Below are positions 59,050 to 64,000 of a DNA stretch of 64,000 nucleotides, piece after piece. The translations under genes and the position numbers were made by a program. The DNA is from BOG-908 sp964250925. GTDB lineage: Bacteria > Pseudomonadota > Alphaproteobacteria > Acetobacterales > Acetobacteraceae. Below the pieces are notes generated by a model that searched no databases, was not told where the DNA came from, and worked only from the letters and a program-made list of their open reading frames with translations. Within the stretch, counting starts at the first letter, position 1, and each line of letters starts with the position of its first letter. The DNA lies in contig CAXUHU010000004.1 of assembly GCA_964250925.1 (NCBI GenBank), positions 1 through 64,000 on the forward strand, read 5' to 3'.

Positions 59050-60348
59050 ATGAACGAGCAGCGCATCAGTCCAGCGTCGGACCGTTTCTTCTCCGCCTCA
59101 CTGTCGGAGACCGACCCCGAACTTGCCGACGCGCTGCAGGCCGAGTTGGTTCGCCAGCAGGACGGCATCGAGCTGATCGCCAGCGAAAACATCGTGTCCC
59201 TGGCCGTGCTCGAAGCTCAAGGCAGCGTTCTGACCAACAAGTATGCCGAGGGCTATCCTGGCCGCCGCTACTATGGCGGGTGCCAGGAAGTCGACCGCGC
59301 GGAACAGCTGGCGATCGATCGCGCCTGCAAGATATTCGGTTGCACCTATGCCAACGTACAGCCGCATTCCGGAGCCCAGGCGAATGGCGCCGTGTTCCTG
59401 GCGTTGCTGAAGCCTGGCGAGACGATCCTTGGCATGAGCCTGGCCGCCGGCGGCCACCTCTCGCACGGCGCCGCACCGAACCTGTCCGGCAAGTGGTTTC
59501 ATGCGGTCCAGTATGGCGTCCGCCGGGATGACGGGCTGCTCGACTACGACGAGCTGGAGGCGCTGGCGCGCAGCGAGCGGCCGAAGATGATCATCGCCGG
59601 TGGCTCCGCCTATCCGCGCATCATCGATTTTGCGCGCATCCGCGCGGTCGCCGACGAGGTCGGCGCGATGTTCCTGGTCGATATGGCGCATTTCGCCGGG
59701 CTGGTGGCGGCCGGCCTGTACCCAAGCCCGCTGCCGCATGCCCACGTCGTCACGACGACGACCCACAAGACGTTGCGCGGCCCCCGCGGCGGCATGATCC
59801 TGTCCAACGACCCCGAGCTGGGCAAGAAGTTCAACTCCGCGGTGTTCCCCGGCCTGCAGGGCGGCCCGCTGATGCACGTGATCGCGGCCAAGGCAGCCGC
59901 CTTCGGCGAGGCCCTGCGGCCGGAGTTCCGCGTCTATCAGAAGGCGGTGGTGGAGAACGCACGGGCGTTGGGCGATACCCTCGTGAAGGCAGGGCTCGCC
60001 ATCGTCACCGGCGGCACCGACACCCACCTCGTGCTCGTCGATCTGCGGCCAAAGGGCGTTACCGGCAAGGCGGCCGAAGCGGCCCTCGAACGGGCCCATA
60101 TCACCGCCAACAAGAACGCCATCCCGTTCGATCCGGCCAAGCCTGCGATCACCAGCGGGATTCGCCTGGGCAGCCCGGCAGCCACCACCCGCGGCTTCGG
60201 CCCTGCCGAGTTCCGCATGGTGGGAGACATGATCGCCGAAGTGATGGACGGGCTTGCGGCAGCAGGCGGGCAGGCGAACGATCAGGTCGAGCGTGACGTG
60301 GGCGCGCGCGTGCTGGCGTTGTGCGAACGGTTTCCGATCTACCGTTGA
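59050..60348 (+). CDS. glyA: Serine hydroxymethyltransferase
   Basis: The enzyme converts glycine plus methylene-THF to serine, with PLP. The protein has 432 residues. Landmarks: IELIASENIVSLAVLEAQGS, NKYAEGYPGRRYYGGCQEVD, NVQPHSGAQANGAVFLAL, and the PLP lysine near residue 240 in TTTTHKTLRGPRGG. It starts a same-strand row with formate-THF ligase, serine-glyoxylate aminotransferase and a hydroxypyruvate reductase-like gene. Together with these it would run the serine cycle, where it fixes the C1 unit. A separate housekeeping glyA may exist elsewhere. Confidence 0.95.
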   Translation: MNEQRISPASDRFFSASLSETDPELADALQAELVRQQDGIELIASENIVSLAVLEAQGSVLTNKYAEGYPGRRYYGGCQEVDRAEQLAIDRACKIFGCTYANVQPHSGAQANGAVFLALLKPGETILGMSLAAGGHLSHGAAPNLSGKWFHAVQYGVRRDDGLLDYDELEALARSERPKMIIAGGSAYPRIIDFARIRAVADEVGAMFLVDMAHFAGLVAAGLYPSPLPHAHVVTTTTHKTLRGPRGGMILSNDPELGKKFNSAVFPGLQGGPLMHVIAAKAAAFGEALRPEFRVYQKAVVENARALGDTLVKAGLAIVTGGTDTHLVLVDLRPKGVTGKAAEAALERAHITANKNAIPFDPAKPAITSGIRLGSPAATTRGFGPAEFRMVGDMIAEVMDGLAAAGGQANDQVERDVGARVLALCERFPIYR

Positions 60349-60443
60349 GCCATCGATCGTAAAGCCACCCCAGGCCGTTCGTCCGGCATGAGGACGTGGC
60401 AAGAGCTGACGGCCCGTTGGCCCGTCGGCGACACGGAGGACAC

Positions 60444-62183
60444 GTGGACGCGCCAGCAATGAACAGACCGGATTCCGGCACCACGTCGGTGCACGACCAG
60501 CATCGTGACACCAGGTCCGACGCCGACATCGCGCAGGCCGCGACCTTGCTACCGATCCTCGACATCGCGCGCGAGCGCCTCGGCATCGAGGCAGAACACC
60601 TTCAGCCGTACGGGCACACCAAGGCGAAGCTGGATCTGCCTTTCGTCCGCTCCCTCGACGACCGTGCGGACGGCAAGCTCATCCTCGTTACCGCGATCAC
60701 GCCGACGCCGGCCGGCGAGGGCAAGACCACGACCACCGTCGGCCTGTCGGACGGGCTGAACCGCATCGGCAAGAAGACCGTCGCCTGCCTGCGGGAGCCC
60801 TCTCTCGGCCCGTGCTTCGGCATGAAGGGCGGGGCCGCCGGCGGCGGTTACGCCCAGGTGGTGCCTATGACGGACATCAACCTGCATTTCACCGGTGATT
60901 TTCATGCAATCACGTCGGCCAACAACCTGCTGGCCGCACTGGTGGACAACCACATCTATTGGGGCAACGCTCTGGGGATCGACCCACGGCGGGTGAGCTG
61001 GCGCCGCGCGCTGGACATGAACGACCGCGCGCTTCGCCAGATCGTCTCCTCGCTCGGCGGCATCTCGAACGGCTACCCGCGGGAGGACGGGTTCGACATC
61101 ACCGTCGCCTCCGAAATCATGGCGATCGTCTGCCTGTCGCGTGATCTGGAAGACCTGCAGCGCCGGCTGGCCAACATCATCGTAGGCACGACGCGCGACC
61201 GCAAAGCCGTGCGCGCGGCCGATCTGGATGCGGCCGGTGCGATGGCTGCGCTGCTGCGCGACGCGCTGTCGCCCAACCTCGTGCAGACGCTGGAGCACAA
61301 CCCCGCCTTCATCCATGGCGGTCCGTTCGCCAACATCGCGCACGGCTGCAACAGCGTCATTGCCACCCGCACGGCGCTGAAGCTGGCGGATTACGTCGTG
61401 ACGGAAGCGGGCTTCGGCGCCGATCTCGGCGCCGAGAAGTTCTTCGACATCAAGTGCAGGAGCGCGGGGCTGTCGCCATCCGCCGCGGTGCTGGTGGCAA
61501 CGATACGCGCACTGAAGATGCATGGCGGCGTGGCCAAGGACCTGCTCAAGCGCGAAGATGCCGACGCCGTGGAACGCGGCTTTGCCAACCTCGAGCGCCA
61601 CGTTCGCAACCTCCGCAAGTTCGGCGTGCCGCCTCTGGTGGCCGTCAACCGCTTCAGCGCAGATACCGAGGCCGAGATGGACAGGTTGCGCACGCTCTGC
61701 GATGGCCTCGGCGTGCATTGCATCGTTGCGGATCATTGGGCGCATGGTGGCGCCGGCGCGGAAGCGCTCGCACGCGCCGTCGTCGAACAGGTTGACGCCG
61801 CCCCGGCCGAGTTCCGCCCTCTCTACCCCGACGACATGACGCCGTGGGACAAGCTGCGCACGATCGCCGCCGAAATCTACGACGCCGGCGAGGTGGCGGC
61901 CGATGCCAGCGTGAGGAAACGTTTCGACGAATTGCAGGCCGACGGCTTCGGCCATCTGCCGATCTGCGTGGCCAAGACGCAATACAGTTTCAGCACGGAT
62001 CCCAAGCAGGTCGGCGCGCCAAGCGGCCACGTGCTGCAGGTGCGTGACGTGAGGCTGTCGGCGGGAGCGGAGTTCATCGTCGCCATCTGCGGCGAGATAA
62101 TGACGATGCCCGGTCTGCCGAAAGTGCCGGCAGCAAACAGCATCGCCCTGTCGCCGGCAGGACTAATTACCGGGTTGTTCTAA
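60444..62183 (+). CDS. fhs: Formate-tetrahydrofolate ligase
   Basis: The enzyme (also ftfL) joins formate to THF with ATP, giving 10-formyl-THF. The protein has 579 residues from GTG 60444, chosen because GGAGG lies 6-7 bases upstream; ATG 60459 is an alternative. Landmarks: IAQAATLLPILDIARERLGI near the N-terminus, the P-loop TPAGEGKTTTTVGL near 89-102, REPSLGPCFGMKGGAAGGGYAQV, FTGDFHAITSANNLLAALVDNH, and TEAGFGADLGAEKFFDIKCR. This step brings formate into the C1 pool that GlyA uses. It lies 95 bases from glyA. Confidence 0.95.
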   Translation: MDAPAMNRPDSGTTSVHDQHRDTRSDADIAQAATLLPILDIARERLGIEAEHLQPYGHTKAKLDLPFVRSLDDRADGKLILVTAITPTPAGEGKTTTTVGLSDGLNRIGKKTVACLREPSLGPCFGMKGGAAGGGYAQVVPMTDINLHFTGDFHAITSANNLLAALVDNHIYWGNALGIDPRRVSWRRALDMNDRALRQIVSSLGGISNGYPREDGFDITVASEIMAIVCLSRDLEDLQRRLANIIVGTTRDRKAVRAADLDAAGAMAALLRDALSPNLVQTLEHNPAFIHGGPFANIAHGCNSVIATRTALKLADYVVTEAGFGADLGAEKFFDIKCRSAGLSPSAAVLVATIRALKMHGGVAKDLLKREDADAVERGFANLERHVRNLRKFGVPPLVAVNRFSADTEAEMDRLRTLCDGLGVHCIVADHWAHGGAGAEALARAVVEQVDAAPAEFRPLYPDDMTPWDKLRTIAAEIYDAGEVAADASVRKRFDELQADGFGHLPICVAKTQYSFSTDPKQVGAPSGHVLQVRDVRLSAGAEFIVAICGEIMTMPGLPKVPAANSIALSPAGLITGLF

Positions 62184-62270
62184 GCCGCAAGATCGCTTGT
62201 TTTACGCCGCGAGCGAACACCCGTGCTGCCAGCGCGTACCGCTCGACACGGACATTATAGGGGAAGCTCG

Positions 62271-63479
62271 ATGCCGGGACGCCATTTTTTGCACATTCCA
62301 GGTCCGACCAACGTCCCGGACCGAATCCTGAATGCCATGCGCGTGGCGATGGAGGACCATCGCAGCTCGGCGTTTCCTGACCTGGCGCTGCCGCTGTTCG
62401 CCGGCCTCAGGAAGCTGTTCAAGACCGCCACGGGCACGCCGTTCATCTTCCCCGCGACCGGCACGGGCGCGTGGGAGGCGGTTCTGGTCAACACGCTCAG
62501 CGCGGGCGATCGGGTTCTGTCCTCGCGCTTCGGACAGTTCAGCCATCTCTGGATCGACCTGGCCCGGCGCCACGGTCTGGATGCGGTCGTCCAGCAGGAG
62601 GAATGGGGAACCGGCGCCTCGCCGGAGCGCATCCACGACGCGCTGAGGGCCGACACGGCGCACGCGATCAAGGCGGTCATGGTGGTGCAGAACGAGACGG
62701 CCACGGGCGTCACAAGCGACGTCGCCGCAATCCGGCGCGCCATTGACGCCGCGGGCCACCCCGCCTTGCTGTTCGTCGACGGTGTCAGCTCGATCGGGTC
62801 GATCGACTTCCGGATGGACGAGTGGGGCGTGGACGGTGCCATCACCGGCAGCCAGAAGGGCCTGATGCTGCCGGCTGGGCTGGGCCTGTGCTGTGTCAGC
62901 GGCAAGGCGTTGGACGCTCAGAAGAACGCCCGCGCAAACAACCCGCTCCGCCGTTCCTTCTTCGATTTCGACGACATGATGAAGTCCAACAAGGACGGCT
63001 ACTTCCCATACACGCCGTCGCTGCCGATGCTCTACGGCCTGCGCGAATCGCTTGCCATGCTGTTCGAGGAAGGATTGGAGAACGTCTTCGCGCGCCACCG
63101 CTACCTGGCCAGCGGCGTGCGTGCGGCGGTCCTGGACGGCTGGGGCCTGAAGCTCTGCGCCCGGGAGCCGAAATGGTACAGCGACACGGTAAGCGCGGTG
63201 ATGATGCCGGACGGCTTCGACGGCGCCGACGTGATCAGGCGCGCGTTCAAGCGTTACAACCTGGCGCTCGGCACGGGGCTCAGCGAGGTGGCCGGCAAGC
63301 TGTTCCGCATCGGCCACCTGGGCGACCTGAACGAACTCATGTGCCTTGCCGCCATCACCGGCTCGGAAATGGCGATGCGCGACGTCGGCATCGACGTCAA
63401 GCCCGGTAGCGGCGCCGCGGCGGCCGAGGAGCATTACCGACGCGGGGATGCGCAAAGCCTGGCCAAGGCGGCCGAGTAG
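62271..63479 (+). CDS. sgaA: Serine-glyoxylate aminotransferase
   Basis: The PLP enzyme turns serine plus glyoxylate into hydroxypyruvate and glycine, the defining step of the serine cycle. The protein has 402 residues from ATG 62271, with AGGGGAA upstream. Landmarks: FLHIPGPTNVPDRILNAM, IFPATGTGAWEAVLVNTLSAGD, VDGVSSIGSIDFRMDEWGVD and the PLP lysine 196 in TGSQKGLMLP. The C-terminal part has the RIGHLGDLNE motif. The regeneration of glycine feeds GlyA directly. The next gene encodes a 2-hydroxyacid dehydrogenase, which would use the hydroxypyruvate. Confidence 0.93.
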   Translation: MPGRHFLHIPGPTNVPDRILNAMRVAMEDHRSSAFPDLALPLFAGLRKLFKTATGTPFIFPATGTGAWEAVLVNTLSAGDRVLSSRFGQFSHLWIDLARRHGLDAVVQQEEWGTGASPERIHDALRADTAHAIKAVMVVQNETATGVTSDVAAIRRAIDAAGHPALLFVDGVSSIGSIDFRMDEWGVDGAITGSQKGLMLPAGLGLCCVSGKALDAQKNARANNPLRRSFFDFDDMMKSNKDGYFPYTPSLPMLYGLRESLAMLFEEGLENVFARHRYLASGVRAAVLDGWGLKLCAREPKWYSDTVSAVMMPDGFDGADVIRRAFKRYNLALGTGLSEVAGKLFRIGHLGDLNELMCLAAITGSEMAMRDVGIDVKPGSGAAAAEEHYRRGDAQSLAKAAE

Positions 63480-63498
63480 CCCACGGCGTCGCCGGCAG

Positions 63499-64000
63499 AT
63501 GGACCCGCTGATCGTCTTTCTCGACCGCGAGACGCTGGCGGCACGGCTCCGCCCACCCAGCTTTCCGCATCGCTACGTCGAACACCAAGTGACCGATACC
63601 GGGCAGGTCGCCGAGCGGCTGCAAGGTGCGGCGATCTGCATCACCAACAAGGTGCGGATCACCGGCGAGACGTTGCGCCGGTTGCCCGACCTGAAACTGA
63701 TCGCGGTGGCCGCAACCGGCACCGATGTCATCGACAGGCCGGCCGCTAAGGCTGCCGGCGTTACGGTGGTGAACATACGCAATTACGCGTTCAACACGGT
63801 GCCGGAACACGTCTTGGCGCTGATGTTCGCGCTGCGTCGCAACCTTCTCGCCTACGCGAACGACGTGCGGCGCGGCACGTGGCAGGAGTCGCGCCAGTTC
63901 TGCTTCCTGACCCACCCGATCGGGGACATCGCAGGCTCGACCATGGGCATCATCGGCTACGGCGCGATCGGCCGGGCGGTCGGCCGGCGCGCCGAGGCGC
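63499..64000 (+). CDS. hprA: D-2-hydroxyacid dehydrogenase, probable hydroxypyruvate reductase (3' end outside window)
   Basis: Only the first 167 residues are present. Start ATG 63499, 19 bases after sgaA. The substrate domain (MDPLIVFLDRETLAARLRPP, then AAICITNKVRITGETLRRLPDLKLIAVAATGTDVID) and the start of the NAD fold (AGSTMGIIGYGAIGRAVGRRAEA) are typical of glycerate dehydrogenase/hydroxypyruvate reductase. NYAFNTVPEHVLALMFALRRN is near the conserved catalytic face. Position after sgaA supports hydroxypyruvate to D-glycerate as the reaction. Lactate or glyoxylate reductase activity cannot be excluded. Confidence 0.88.
   Translation, partial: MDPLIVFLDRETLAARLRPPSFPHRYVEHQVTDTGQVAERLQGAAICITNKVRITGETLRRLPDLKLIAVAATGTDVIDRPAAKAAGVTVVNIRNYAFNTVPEHVLALMFALRRNLLAYANDVRRGTWQESRQFCFLTHPIGDIAGSTMGIIGYGAIGRAVGRRAEA

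Noticed and set aside
55677..59192. Open frame of about 1170 codons on the minus strand across the RND pump gene
   Set aside because: It is an antisense shadow of a full-length RND transporter, His/Gln/Arg-rich, with no start signal.
1..64000. tRNA, rRNA, insertion sequence or prophage genes
   Set aside because: No tRNA-like cloverleaf, rRNA segment, transposase or integrase was recognised in any gap or frame. A dedicated scan (tRNA and Rfam models) would be decisive.

Overview
The window is GC-rich (roughly two thirds or more G+C by eye) DNA from an alphaproteobacterium. Acetobacteraceae/Rhodospirillales is the best guess. The support is NtrY/NtrX, the lineage-typical small families DUF1150, DUF1489 and DUF6111-like, a PutA without a DNA-binding domain, DUF1800/DUF1501 partners, and AT-rich hairpin repeats standing out in GC-rich sequence. 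A run of exactly 100 N at 25146-25245 shows that this is a draft scaffold.

Layout. 1-9227: end of a type VI secretion locus (tssL C-terminus, tssM, vgrG, a TssC-like sheath protein, then two unrecognised genes that could be cargo and immunity). 9255-14312: enoyl-CoA hydratase, the NtrY/NtrX two-component system and an FKBP isomerase. 14341-15651: a lower-GC island with a gene remnant, an AT-rich stretch and an unusual beta-barrel-like protein. 15713-23270: DUF1501/DUF1800 pair, DUF1150/Hsp20/TlpA-like thioredoxin, argH with a small lipoprotein and a hydrolase, and an NAD-dependent epimerase. 23324-29254: TPR protein, small CxxC protein, def-fmt-truA, a TetR-type regulator and purH. 29355-36441: lactate permease, a TetR gene followed by a membrane-anchored piece of an RND transporter, CCA-adding enzyme, a yefM/yoeB toxin-antitoxin pair and a large secreted S33-type hydrolase. 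36551-40799: a tightly overlapping operon moaD-moaE-flavin monooxygenase-cstA-ybdD. 40884-46046: surface polysaccharide genes (GT9, flippase), a PEP-CTERM protein, and a two-gene module (M15-like peptidase plus secreted partner) flanked by two copies of a REP-like repeat. 46171-52790: epoxide-hydrolase-like protein, putA, L,D-transpeptidase and O-antigen ligase. 52974-58799: a complete tripartite RND efflux operon. 59050-64000: glyA-fhs-sgaA-hprA, a serine-cycle/C1-assimilation cluster that runs off the window end.

Most striking observation: in the flavin monooxygenase gene a 22-bp segment between perfect 10-bp inverted repeats (37598-37639) appears to be in the reverse orientation. Flipping it back keeps the frame and restores the motif expected of the NtaA/DszA family. 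This could be an invertible switch, a fixed micro-inversion or an assembly artefact, and read data would decide.

All functional calls come from reading sequence motifs. No database search was run.
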